A program made the position numbers and the translations under genes. Shown here piece after piece: positions 53,341-61,093 of a DNA stretch of 64,000 bases. The DNA comes from UBA6115 sp050952935 (lineage in GTDB: Bacteria; Bacillota; Clostridia; Christensenellales; Aristaeellaceae), in NCBI GenBank assembly GCA_050952935.1, contig JBMNLS010000001.1, positions 186,001 through 250,000 on the forward strand. Reading direction: 5' to 3'. Each line of letters opens with the position of its first letter. Position 1 is the stretch's first letter. The notes under the pieces were generated by a model. It searched no databases, had not been told where the DNA came from, and saw nothing but the letters and a program-made list of their open reading frames with translations.

Positions 53341-53703
53341 TTATAGTTGAGAGCCGCCCTGTCCCCTGCCCCGGCGGCGTCTGCCGCAGGGATTGCCGCA
53401 GGGGGCTGTGGTGTCCTCACACAGGTGGTATTCGCCGCCCTGGATGACCAGCGGCTGCCCCTCCACCAGCGCCTGGGCGATCTTTCGCCGGGCGCTTTGA
53501 TAAATGCCCTGCACGGTGGTGCGGGCCACGCCCATCTGCAGGGCGCACTCCTCCTGGCTGAGGCCCAGCAGGTCAATCAGCCGGATGGTTTCATATTCGT
53601 CCACCGCCAGAATAATGGGGGGGCCTGATGCCCTTCCCGGCGGGCCAAATCGCGAGTGGGCGGGCAGGCCGCACACCCGGCGGCGTTTCATGGGTCTTGC
53701 CAT
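53341..53703 (-). CDS. DUF134 (UPF0251) predicted DNA-binding protein
   Basis: 120 residues. The sigma-70-region-4-like HTH is LDLLGLSQEECALQMGVARTTVQGIYQSARRKIAQAL (about residues 45-80), and the N-terminus MARPMKRRRVCGLP is the UPF0251 signature. The C-terminus has CEDTTAPCGNPC, a possible metal or cluster-binding segment, then an Arg/Gly-rich tail. It is second in an operon with a DUF5320 protein; the pair is often near NifX/NifB-like iron-molybdenum-cluster proteins. It is the best candidate for the repressor that binds the palindromes at 53984-54028. Confidence 0.9.
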   Translation of the reverse strand: MARPMKRRRVCGLPAHSRFGPPGRASGPPIILAVDEYETIRLIDLLGLSQEECALQMGVARTTVQGIYQSARRKIAQALVEGQPLVIQGGEYHLCEDTTAPCGNPCGRRRRGRGQGGSQL

Positions 53704-53752
53704 AGCATCTCCTTAGGTCGTTCAGGGCCGGGGCGTCCCCCAGCCCTTGGGG

Positions 53753-53959
53753 TTACAGGTTTTCAAGCTCATTGTTGGTTGCGTTCAGGCGATTTTCCAG
53801 ATCAGCCTTGCGGCTTTCAAGCCATGCTGGACGGTTCTGATTATTCATGAACCTTTGGCAGCTGCCGTCCCGCAAACCGCGCCCGTTCCCGCGGCGCCGG
53901 CCATAGCCTCCCTGGCCAAAGCCCCGGTTCCGGGGGCCTGTTCCATCTCTGTTTGGCAT
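53753..53959 (-). CDS. DUF5320-like small protein
   Basis: 68 residues. A Gly/Arg-rich N-terminal half (RNRGFGQGGYGRRRGNGRG) is followed by a C-terminal helical hairpin (WLESRKADLENRLNATNNELENL), likely a coiled coil, as in DUF5320 proteins found next to DUF134 genes. AAGGAGGTG is upstream of ATG 53959. It is the first gene of the two-gene operon with DUF134, starting just below the twin palindromes. Confidence 0.75.
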   Translation of the reverse strand: MPNRDGTGPRNRGFGQGGYGRRRGNGRGLRDGSCQRFMNNQNRPAWLESRKADLENRLNATNNELENL

Positions 53960-53983
53960 CAATCACGCACCTCCTTAAGTTAA

Positions 53984-54028
53984 TGACATATGTCAACTAC
54001 ATGATAACACGTTTTTGACAAATGTCAA
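53984..54028 (-). promoter_or_regulatory. Promoter with twin operator palindromes
   Basis: Minus-strand promoter: TTGACA (54028-54023), 16 bp, TATCAT (54006-54001). The -35 is part of a palindrome TTGACA-AA-TGTCAA (54015-54028), and a second palindrome TGACATATGTCA lies at 53984-53995 near the start site. Two matching operators flanking the -10 point to autorepression, most likely by the DUF134 protein. Confidence 0.7.
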
Positions 54029-54047
54029 GAACTTGGTTGCATCAGTA

Positions 54048-55157
54048 TCAGATATCCAGCATCCGGTTTCGGGCGGTGATGGGCCAGACGGCGGTGACGA
54101 CCCCATCTTTTGCCGCCAGCGCCTTGTCATACAGCGCCACGCAGGGGCAGATGTGGGTGGGGATCACATAGAGCACCTGCCCGATTTCGGGGCGGGCATC
54201 GCCCCCAGGCATGCGCCACACCCAGTGCTCCTCGCTTTGGGATACCACTTCCGCCTGGGGCAGGCCCACGATGATGCCCCGCTGGCCGGCCGGATCGGTC
54301 GCGATGCCCTTGCTGCCCAAATCCAGCGTGAACAGCCCTTCTGCCGGGTGGCTTACCACCCGGGTCAGCAGGGCGGCGGCGGGGGTGAAGGGCAGATCGG
54401 GATGCCTGGACTGATAACCGTGATCCATGAAAAACACGGTGCCGGGAGAGAGGTAACCCTGGGGCTCTCTGGCATGGCAGGGGAAGGAGGGGGTGCCCGC
54501 CAGCACCAGCATGTCACAGGCCAGGCCCTGATACTTGATCTCATCAATGGCGGCGTTTAGCGCCTCCATGGCGGCTTTCACCCGCTGGCAGCGCAGGGCA
54601 AAATCCCCGTCATGGTGGTGGCCGTCATAGCCATGAATCCCGCAAAGGGCAAGGCCCGGCATCCGGGCGCAGGCGGCATAGAGTGCCGGAGCCTGGGCGG
54701 TGGCGATGCCGGTGCGGTTCATGCCCATGTTCACATCCAGCAGCGTGTTGACTCTGATCCCTTCTTTCACAGCGGCGTCTGACAGGGCGCTGAGGGTGTT
54801 TTCATCATCCCCAATGGCGTAAAAGGTGCTGTTGGGGTAGCGGGCAATCAGCCTGAGAAAGCGGGGCACATTGGGGCCCACCAGGGGATAGGCCATCAGG
54901 ATGTGAGCCGCCCCGCAGTCCGCCAGCATCTGGGCCTCGGCGATGGTGGCGCACTTGAAACGGCTGATGCCCCGGGCCATCAATAGCTGTGTCACATCGG
55001 CTGATTTGTGGGTTTTAATGTGGGGCCAAAGCCGCCCGGCGCTGCCTGCCATGCGGATGGCGCCCTGGATGTTTTCCTCCAGCACATCCTGATAGAAAAT
55101 CAGGGCCGGGCTGGGAATGTCAGCTTCGTTTTTCAGATGGTAATTGATGGTGGTCAT
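54048..55157 (-). CDS. D-threonine aldolase / D-serine dehydratase-like PLP enzyme
   Basis: 369 residues, alanine-racemase-type PLP barrel. The N-terminal PHIKTHKSADVTQLL contains the PLP lysine; the central TLLDVNMGMNRTGI and CGIHGYDGHHHDGD are typical of the DSD1/D-threonine aldolase group. The C-terminal PTHICPCVALYD has the His-x-Cys zinc pair of D-serine dehydratase-like enzymes. It cleaves or deaminates a D-amino acid; which one is not clear. AGGAGACACC precedes ATG 55157. Cytoplasmic, single gene. Confidence 0.85.
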   Translation of the reverse strand: MTTINYHLKNEADIPSPALIFYQDVLEENIQGAIRMAGSAGRLWPHIKTHKSADVTQLLMARGISRFKCATIAEAQMLADCGAAHILMAYPLVGPNVPRFLRLIARYPNSTFYAIGDDENTLSALSDAAVKEGIRVNTLLDVNMGMNRTGIATAQAPALYAACARMPGLALCGIHGYDGHHHDGDFALRCQRVKAAMEALNAAIDEIKYQGLACDMLVLAGTPSFPCHAREPQGYLSPGTVFFMDHGYQSRHPDLPFTPAAALLTRVVSHPAEGLFTLDLGSKGIATDPAGQRGIIVGLPQAEVVSQSEEHWVWRMPGGDARPEIGQVLYVIPTHICPCVALYDKALAAKDGVVTAVWPITARNRMLDI

Positions 55158-55207
55158 GGTGTCTCCTATGATGCATTTGTTGGTTGCTGAACAATGTCGC
55201 AATGTAT

Positions 55208-56119
55208 CTACAAAGTTGCCCGCATCTCCAGCAATTCAGTTTCTTTTGGGGCCCCAAAGCAGACCTCCGGCGGGGCTCTAAAGGCCATGGCTTCCCCGGT
55301 CACCGGGTGGGCAAATTGCAGCGACCAGGCGTGGAGCATCAGCCGGGGGGCGGCGGGCAGGCCCTTGTGGCCGTAGAGCGGATCCCCCAGCACAGGGTGA
55401 TGGGCCTGGGCAAAATGCACCCGGATCTGGTGGGTGCGGCCGGTAACGAGGCGGACCATCACCAGGGCGCTTTTCTCGTTTTGGGTGACCAAGCGCCACT
55501 GGGTGAGGGCCTCGCGGCCGCCCGGTACCACAGCCATCTTTTTCCGGTCTTTGGGGTTTCTGGCGATGGGGCCGTCCATCCGGCCATGCTCCGCTTTCAT
55601 CCGCCCCGCCACCACGGCCAGGTAATGCTTTTCGATCTGGCGCTTTGAAAGCGCCTGGGAAAGCCTTAGGTGGGCCTGATCGTTTTTGGCCACCAGCATC
55701 AGGCCGCTGGTGTCCTTATCCAGCCGGTGGACGATGCCGGGCCGCTTCTCCCCGCCGATGCCGGACAGGCTGTCCAGGTGGTAGAGCAAGGCATTGACCA
55801 GGGTGCCGGAGGGGTTGCCCGCCGCCGGGTGCACCACCAGGCCCGCGGGCTTCACCACCACGGCCAGGGCCTCATCCTCATAGAGAATGGTTAGCGGGAT
55901 GTTTTCCGGCTGGTTGGCGGTGTCGACGGCTTCCGGCAGGGTGAGGCACACGGTTTCCCCGGCCCCCGGTTTATGGGAAGGCTGGGTGACTGTGATGCCA
56001 TCCACGGTGACCTGTCCCTCTTTGATCAGCCGGGCGGCCTGAGAGCGGGAGAGGGAGGGGGAAGACAGCAGGACATCCAGCCGTGTTTGCCCATCGCCTG
56101 TTAAGCACAGTTCATCCAT
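55208..56119 (-). CDS. Pseudouridine synthase, RluD family
   Basis: 303 residues. An N-terminal S4 domain (DVLLSSPSLSRSQAARLIKEGQVTVDG) and the synthase domain with HRLDKDTSGLMLVAKND, holding the catalytic Asp, and VTGRTHQIRVHFAQAHHPVLGDPLYG. In Bacillota this gene (ylyB) usually follows lspA, as here. The start at 56119 overlaps the lspA stop by 8 bp. The RNA site is not certain. Confidence 0.93.
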   Translation of the reverse strand: MDELCLTGDGQTRLDVLLSSPSLSRSQAARLIKEGQVTVDGITVTQPSHKPGAGETVCLTLPEAVDTANQPENIPLTILYEDEALAVVVKPAGLVVHPAAGNPSGTLVNALLYHLDSLSGIGGEKRPGIVHRLDKDTSGLMLVAKNDQAHLRLSQALSKRQIEKHYLAVVAGRMKAEHGRMDGPIARNPKDRKKMAVVPGGREALTQWRLVTQNEKSALVMVRLVTGRTHQIRVHFAQAHHPVLGDPLYGHKGLPAAPRLMLHAWSLQFAHPVTGEAMAFRAPPEVCFGAPKETELLEMRATL

Positions 56120-56573
56120 GGCGTTTGGCCTCGGGGCCGGCAAGGGCCTCCATCACAAGCAGCCCGGCCCCCAGCAGGATGCAGGCATCGGCCAGGTTGA
56201 ACACCGGAAAATCAATAAACAGCAGCTTCACATAGTCCACCACCGCGCCATAGATCACCCGGTCAAGGAGGTTGCCAAGGGCGCCCCCCAGCAGCAACCC
56301 CGCCCCAACAGCGCCCACAGCGCTCAGGGGAAACCGGCGCAGGAAAAGAGCCGCCAGCAAAATCAGGGCCAATGTCATCAGCGACACAATTTCAGGGTGC
56401 CCGGCAAGAAAGCCGAAGGAAATGCCGGGATTTTTGATGCCAAGGAGTTTGACCACGCCGGGCAGGAGCATTTGATCCGCGTCTTTCAAAAGCGCTTTCA
56501 GCCCCTGGTCTACCATCAGCGTTCCCATCGCTACAAGCCCCGTCAGCCTCAGCCCCATGTCACTTTTCTTCAT
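56112..56573 (-). CDS. lspA: Prolipoprotein signal peptidase (signal peptidase II)
   Basis: 153 residues, four membrane helices. The catalytic aspartates lie in GNLLDRVIYGAVVDY and FNLADACILLG. It cuts the signal peptide from lipidated prolipoproteins. No lipobox protein is encoded in this window, though the genome must have some. ATG 56573 has no ribosome-binding site and the -10 is only 9 nt upstream (leaderless); ATG 56558 would give 148 residues with a weak site. Followed by rluD. Confidence 0.92.
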   Translation of the reverse strand: MKKSDMGLRLTGLVAMGTLMVDQGLKALLKDADQMLLPGVVKLLGIKNPGISFGFLAGHPEIVSLMTLALILLAALFLRRFPLSAVGAVGAGLLLGGALGNLLDRVIYGAVVDYVKLLFIDFPVFNLADACILLGAGLLVMEALAGPEAKRHG

Positions 56574-56582
56574 GTTGAAGAT

Positions 56583-56588
56583 ATTATA
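56583..56588 (-). promoter_or_regulatory. -10 element of lspA (leaderless)
   Basis: On the minus strand TATAAT (56588-56583) lies 9 nt from ATG 56573, so the predicted transcript begins within about 3 nt of the start codon. The divergent msrA promoter (TTGAAG 56575-56580, TAAAAT 56600-56605) overlaps it. Confidence 0.55.
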
Positions 56589-56634
56589 CGCAAAATGGGT
56601 AAAATATGAAAGACTTTTTGAAGGAGGAATGACA

Positions 56635-57546
56635 ATGCGCCAGCTATCGGCCCTTTTAATGCTTATACTGATTGTGTCCCTGGTCGTGACACCGGCCTTG
56701 TCCAGGATGGAAGGCATGAAGACCATTTACTTTGCGGGCGGCTGTTTTTGGGGCGTAGAGCACATGATGGCCCTCGTCCCGGGCGTTAAGGACGCAGTGA
56801 GCGGCTACGCCAACGGCACCGTGGACAACCCCAGCTACCAGCAGGTGGTATCCGGCGGCACCGGACACCGGGAAACCGTGAAGGTGACCTATGACCTGGA
56901 TCTGGTGACCCTTTCTGAACTGGCGGAGCTTTACTTTTCTGCCATTGATCCCACGGTTAAAAACCGTCAGGGCAACGATGTGGGCAGCCAGTACCAGACC
57001 GGCATCTATTATGAGAATGAAACGGATGGCGAGGTGATAAAACAGCTGGCAGAGGTTGAAAAGCAGAAGCATGCTGCTTTCATGGTGGAGATCGCCCCGC
57101 TTACCAGCTTCTGGGAAGCGGAGGATTACCACCAGGACTATCTGTTGAACAACCCCGGCGGCTACTGCCACCTGACACAGGCGGATTTTGACCGTGCCGG
57201 GCTGACCGGCAGGGCTCCCGCAGCGCCCAAAAAGGCGGAATACCGCCGCATCAGCCCTCAGGACGCCAAGGCCGCCATCGACGCGGGGAAAAACCCGATC
57301 ATCGTGGATGTGCGGGAGCCTTACGAGTTCGCCATGGGCCATATCCCCGAGGCAATCAATTTGCCTCTGGGTAACTTGACCGAGCTGGCCAAGACCCGGC
57401 TGCCCGACAAAGACACCCTCATCTACCTTTACTGCCGCTCCGGCAACCGCAGCGCCTATGGCGCAAAGGATCTGATAGCAGTGGGCTATACGAACCTTTA
57501 TGATCTGGGCGGGATCATCAGCTGGCCGTTTGATATTGCAAAATAA
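56635..57546 (+). CDS. msrA: Exported MsrA-rhodanese fusion protein
   Basis: 303 residues. A signal peptide (MRQLSALLMLILIVSLVVTPALS) is followed by peptide-methionine (S)-S-oxide reductase: FAGGCFWG with catalytic Cys37, QYQTGIYY and AEDYHQDYL. A rhodanese domain (about residues 205-303) follows, with VDVREPYEFAMGHIPEAINLP and active Cys267 in YCRSGNRS. GGAGG lies 7 nt before ATG 56635. Reduced MsrA needs a thiol donor outside the cell; the rhodanese domain is unusual in place of MsrB or a thioredoxin-like domain. Its own terminator follows. Confidence 0.9.
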   Translation: MRQLSALLMLILIVSLVVTPALSRMEGMKTIYFAGGCFWGVEHMMALVPGVKDAVSGYANGTVDNPSYQQVVSGGTGHRETVKVTYDLDLVTLSELAELYFSAIDPTVKNRQGNDVGSQYQTGIYYENETDGEVIKQLAEVEKQKHAAFMVEIAPLTSFWEAEDYHQDYLLNNPGGYCHLTQADFDRAGLTGRAPAAPKKAEYRRISPQDAKAAIDAGKNPIIVDVREPYEFAMGHIPEAINLPLGNLTELAKTRLPDKDTLIYLYCRSGNRSAYGAKDLIAVGYTNLYDLGGIISWPFDIAK

Positions 57547-57608
57547 TCCTTAACACAGCAATAGGCTGATTTGTTTCAGTTCCTGCTGGGGCTGGGGTTT
57601 ATTGCATA

Positions 57609-57643
57609 AAAGTTTGTCACGTTGATGTTGACAAACTTTTTGT
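57609..57643 (+). terminator. Rho-independent terminator of the MsrA-rhodanese gene
   Basis: AGTTTGTCA / TGACAAACT with a short loop, followed by TTTTTG. Confidence 0.85.
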
Positions 57644-57689
57644 TTGGGGAGCTTTTGAGTGTATCGAGCAAAGTTTTTTGAAAGGGCAC

Positions 57690-57720
57690 GGGAAAACTTT
57701 TTTACAAAAAAGTTTTCCCG
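57690..57720 (-). terminator. Terminator of the nfn operon
   Basis: CGGGAAAACTTTT / AAAAGTTTTCCCG stem, 15 nt after the minus-strand nfn stop. Confidence 0.7.
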
Positions 57721-57734
57721 CCTTCGTATCTATC

Positions 57735-59153
57735 CTATCCGTCCTGTTTTGCCGTTTTCCCGTTCTTCTCCCGAATCATCTGATCAATGGCCTTGACAGC
57801 GTCCTTGCCTGCCCCCATCGCCAGGATCACGGTGGCGCTTCCGGTCACCACATCGCCCCCGGCGTAGACCCTGTCCCTTGAGGTGAGGCCATCGGGGCCG
57901 TTGACCATGATGCCGCCCCATTTGTCGGTGTCAAGCCCCGGGGTGGTGAGACGGATGAGGGGGTTACTTGAGGTGCCCAGGGCCATGACGACTACGTCGG
58001 CGGCCAGTTCATACTCGCTGCCGGGCTCTTCAATAGGCCGCCTGCGGCCGGAAGCGTCAGGCTCGCCCAGGATCATTTTGATGCATTCCATGCCGCGCAC
58101 CCAGCCCTGCTCATCCCCCAGGATGCGGACGGGGTTGGTGAGGAGGTGGAACACAATGCCCTCCTCCTGAGCGTGGTGCACCTCCTCCTGGCGGGCGGGC
58201 AGTTCCTTCATGCCCCGGCGGTAAACGATGGACACCTCCTCCGCTCCCATGCGTTTGGCGCAGCGGGCGGCGTCCATGGCCACATTGCCCCCGCCCACCA
58301 CAGCCACATGGCGGCCACGGATGATGGGGGTAGAGGCGTCCTCCTCGTAGGCCTTCATGAGGTTGATGCGGGTCAGATACTCGTTGGCGGAATAAACACC
58401 CTTGAGGGATTCACCCGGGATATTCATAAAGCGGGGGAGCCCGGCGCCGGAGGCGATGAACACCGCCTCAAAGCCCATGTCCAGCAGCTCATCGACGGTA
58501 AGGGTTTTGCCGATGACGGTGTTGAGCATCACCTCAACGCCCAGGCGGGCGAGGGCATCCACTTCCGCCATCACGATGTCCTTGGGCAAACGGAACTCGG
58601 GTATACCATAGGTGAGGACGCCGCCCGGCAGGTGCAGCGCCTCAAAGATGGTGACAGAATAGCCCATCCGGGCCAGCTCGCCCGCCGCGGTAAGGCCGCC
58701 GGGGCCTGCGCCTACCACCGCCACCTTGTGGCCGTTGGGGATGGGCCTGGGTGGCAGGTCGCAGGCGCTTTCCCGGTACCAGTCGGCCGCGAAGCGCTCC
58801 AGGCGGCCAATGGCCACGGGCTCACCCTTGATGCCCCTGACGCAGAGCGCTTCGCACTGGGTTTCCTGGGGGCAGACGCGTCCGCAGACAGCGGGCAGGG
58901 CGGAGGCCTCGTTCAGGATGCGGAAAGCCTTTTCAAAGTTTTCGTTGGCGATCTCTTCAATAAAGCCGGGAATGTCGATGGCCACGGGGCAGCCGGCCAC
59001 ACAGGGCTTGTGCTTGCACGAAAGGCAGCGCCTGGCCTCCTCCACCGCCATCTCCCGGGTGTAGCCGGTGGCCACCTCGGAGAAGTTGCGGTTGCGGACA
59101 TCAGGATCCTGGGCCGGCATGGGCACCTTGGATGGTGACATATTGCGCGTCAT
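57735..59153 (-). CDS. nfnB: NADP-dependent oxidoreductase, GltA/NfnB type (large subunit)
   Basis: 472 residues. An N-terminal ferredoxin-like cluster region has CLSCKHKPCVAGCPVAIDIPGF and CGRVCPQETQCEALCVRG for two [4Fe-4S] clusters. Two dinucleotide-binding folds follow (GAGPGGLTAAGELARMG for FAD and GGGNVAMDAARCAKRMG for NADP), with AGGDVVTGSATVILAMGAGKDA at the C-terminus. It is homologous to the small subunit of glutamate synthase; in an operon with a FAD/[2Fe-2S] partner it fits NfnB. It overlaps the NfnA gene by 4 bp. Sulfide dehydrogenase (SudA) is an alternative name. Confidence 0.9.
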   Translation of the reverse strand: MTRNMSPSKVPMPAQDPDVRNRNFSEVATGYTREMAVEEARRCLSCKHKPCVAGCPVAIDIPGFIEEIANENFEKAFRILNEASALPAVCGRVCPQETQCEALCVRGIKGEPVAIGRLERFAADWYRESACDLPPRPIPNGHKVAVVGAGPGGLTAAGELARMGYSVTIFEALHLPGGVLTYGIPEFRLPKDIVMAEVDALARLGVEVMLNTVIGKTLTVDELLDMGFEAVFIASGAGLPRFMNIPGESLKGVYSANEYLTRINLMKAYEEDASTPIIRGRHVAVVGGGNVAMDAARCAKRMGAEEVSIVYRRGMKELPARQEEVHHAQEEGIVFHLLTNPVRILGDEQGWVRGMECIKMILGEPDASGRRRPIEEPGSEYELAADVVVMALGTSSNPLIRLTTPGLDTDKWGGIMVNGPDGLTSRDRVYAGGDVVTGSATVILAMGAGKDAVKAIDQMIREKNGKTAKQDG

Positions 59154-60004
59154 GATGATTCCTCCCCCTGGGCCAGGAGGCGGCAGGCCTCCTCCCGCTC
59201 CCGGTTTTCAAACTCGGCATAGATGCGGTTGCGGCTGATCACCTCGTCAAAATCCACCTGGTGGCCGTCAAAATCAGGCCCGTCCACGCAGGCGAACTTC
59301 ATTTCGCCGCCCACGGTGAGCCGGCATCCGCCGCACATGCCGGTGCCGTCCACCATGATGGGGTTCATGGACACGATGGTTTTGATGCCGTATTTCTTGG
59401 TGAGAAGGCTGACAAACTTCATCATCACCAGAGGGCCGATGGCGATCACCTGGTCATACCAGTGCCCTTCTTTGATGAGGGCTTCCAGCGCGTCTGTCAC
59501 CAGCCCATGGCTGCCGTAGCTGCCGTCATCGGTCATCACGCGCAACAGGTCAGACACCCGGGCGAAGTCCTCTTCCATAAACACCAGGTCGCGGCTTCTA
59601 AAGCCGATGATGCTGTGCACCTCGCTCCCCTGCTCATGCAGCGTGCGGGCCACCGGGAAGGCGATGGCGCAGCCCACGCCGCCGCCCACCACGCAGACTT
59701 TTTTAAGCCCTTCTGTTTCCGTGGCGCGGCCAAGGGGGCCCACAAAATCATGCAGGCAGTCGCCGGCATTCAGGGTGTCCAGCTCCATCGTGCCGGCGCC
59801 CACCACCTGGTAGACGATGCTCACCGTGCCTTTTTTCCGGTCCTGGTCGTGAATGGTGAGGGGGATGCGCTCAGAGCGCTCCCTGGCCCTGAGGATGATG
59901 AACTGCCCCGCCCGGGCTTTGCGGGCCACCAGGGGCGCGTCCACCACCATTTTTGAGGCGTTGCCGGACAGGGATGTTTTTTCAAGGATTTTGTATCGCC
60001 GCAT
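59150..60004 (-). CDS. nfnA: Ferredoxin-NADP reductase-like subunit, NfnA type
   Basis: 284 residues, dihydroorotate dehydrogenase PyrK-like FAD/NAD module. RERSERIPLTIHD is the FAD site, VGGGVGCAIAFPVA the NAD loop, and GMCGGCRLTVGGEMKFACVDGPDFDGHQVDFDE binds a [2Fe-2S] cluster. With the large subunit it makes a flavin-based bifurcating enzyme that couples NADH and reduced ferredoxin to NADP+ reduction. GGAGGAGG precedes the ATG. It overlaps the peptidase gene upstream by 23 bp. Confidence 0.9.
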   Translation of the reverse strand: MRRYKILEKTSLSGNASKMVVDAPLVARKARAGQFIILRARERSERIPLTIHDQDRKKGTVSIVYQVVGAGTMELDTLNAGDCLHDFVGPLGRATETEGLKKVCVVGGGVGCAIAFPVARTLHEQGSEVHSIIGFRSRDLVFMEEDFARVSDLLRVMTDDGSYGSHGLVTDALEALIKEGHWYDQVIAIGPLVMMKFVSLLTKKYGIKTIVSMNPIMVDGTGMCGGCRLTVGGEMKFACVDGPDFDGHQVDFDEVISRNRIYAEFENREREEACRLLAQGEESS

Positions 60005-60539
60005 TGTTTTCCTCCTCCTGATGAATTAGGGGTGGTTGTTTAAGCAGACATGCTCTTTGGCGGTGATCGGGCATGAGGGCATCAAGCACCTGGTAGAAGG
60101 CGGCGGAATGGTTGAGCTCCTTGAGGTGCGCCACCTCATGGGCCGCCACATACTGAATGACGTGAAGGGGATAGCGCATCAGCCGCCAGGAAAAACACAG
60201 GCCACCTTTCGCGTTGCAGCTGCCGAGGCGCTTTCTGGCGCTGGTGATTTTCACATAGCGTGGGCTGAGACCCAGCCTGGCGGCATATTCATTCACCAGG
60301 CGGGGCATCAGCTGCCTGGCCCTGGCTTTCAGCGCCGCTTCTTCCTGGGCGCTGGGCTCGGGCAGACCGGGTCTGGGGCTTGCCAGGTGTTTTTTGATCC
60401 AGGCTTCCCTGGCGGCCACAAAGCGTTCGATATCTGTTACGGAAAGGCGCCGGGGCGCCCTGATGATGACCTCGCCTTCGGCGGTCACCTCAAGCGCCAG
60501 CGTGCGCCTGTCGCTTCTGATCAGGCGGTAATCAAACAT
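59982..60539 (-). CDS. YgjP-family (DUF45/M48-like) metallopeptidase
   Basis: 185 residues. AAHEVAHLKELNHSAAFYQVL contains HExxH plus a third histidine, the zinc site of YgjP-like peptidases. SCNAKGGLCFSWRLMRYPLHVIQYV is also conserved. The start at 60539 is the first Met of the recognisable domain; no clear ribosome-binding site precedes it. It is in a run of overlapping minus-strand genes with nfnA and the J-domain gene, so it is probably co-transcribed. Confidence 0.82.
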   Translation of the reverse strand: MFDYRLIRSDRRTLALEVTAEGEVIIRAPRRLSVTDIERFVAAREAWIKKHLASPRPGLPEPSAQEEAALKARARQLMPRLVNEYAARLGLSPRYVKITSARKRLGSCNAKGGLCFSWRLMRYPLHVIQYVAAHEVAHLKELNHSAAFYQVLDALMPDHRQRACLLKQPPLIHQEEENNAAIQNP

Positions 60540-60565
60540 CAAAAAATGCGGTATCAAACATTCGC

Positions 60566-61093
60566 TCAGCTGCCCTTTCTGCCAAAAAGGGAGCGAGCCT
60601 TGCCCGCCAGCCGGCCAGCCAGGGTTTGGGAGCGCTTCAGGGCCATCTCGGCGGCAAGGGCGGCCCTGCGATAGTCCCGGTTGTCTGGCGCCAGCCGCAC
60701 CGCGGCGCGCCAGGCCTGGCAGGCGGCCGCATGGTCGTTCATGCCGGTGAGGGCCTCCCCCTGAAGGGCATGCCACTCGGCGTCCTTCCCTTCTGAGCGG
60801 TTCAGCTGGAACAGCGCCATGTCGTATTGCTTGCGGGACAGCAGGTTTTTCGCCCAGTATTTGGCCTGGGCCACAGGCAGCCTGGGAGAAGGTTTGCGCC
60901 TGGATTCCACGATTTTGAGGCACTGGGCATAGGCCAGGTTGATGCTGATCAGCTCCTGCTGCCCGGCCTGCTGTTCCTCCGGATCCTGGAAATTATCCGG
61001 ATGGCAGGCTTTGACCAGCTTCCGGTAGGCACTGCGGATGGCCGCTTCATCTGCGTCAGGCTTTAATCCCAGCCGCTCAAAGGCGGTTTGCAT
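60566..61093 (-). CDS. J-domain protein with TPR-like helices
   Basis: 175 residues. The N-terminal J domain (ERLGLKPDADEAAIRSAYRKLVKACHPDNFQD) contains the HPD motif that stimulates Hsp70 ATPase. The rest is helical with two TPR-like stretches (AKNLLSRKQYDMALFQLNRSEG, ALQGEALTGMNDHAAACQAWRAAV). There is no Cys-rich or Gly/Phe region, so it is a class C J protein. ATG 61093 overlaps the murA stop by 17 bp. A client is not apparent. Confidence 0.85.
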   Translation of the reverse strand: MQTAFERLGLKPDADEAAIRSAYRKLVKACHPDNFQDPEEQQAGQQELISINLAYAQCLKIVESRRKPSPRLPVAQAKYWAKNLLSRKQYDMALFQLNRSEGKDAEWHALQGEALTGMNDHAAACQAWRAAVRLAPDNRDYRRAALAAEMALKRSQTLAGRLAGKARSLFGRKGS

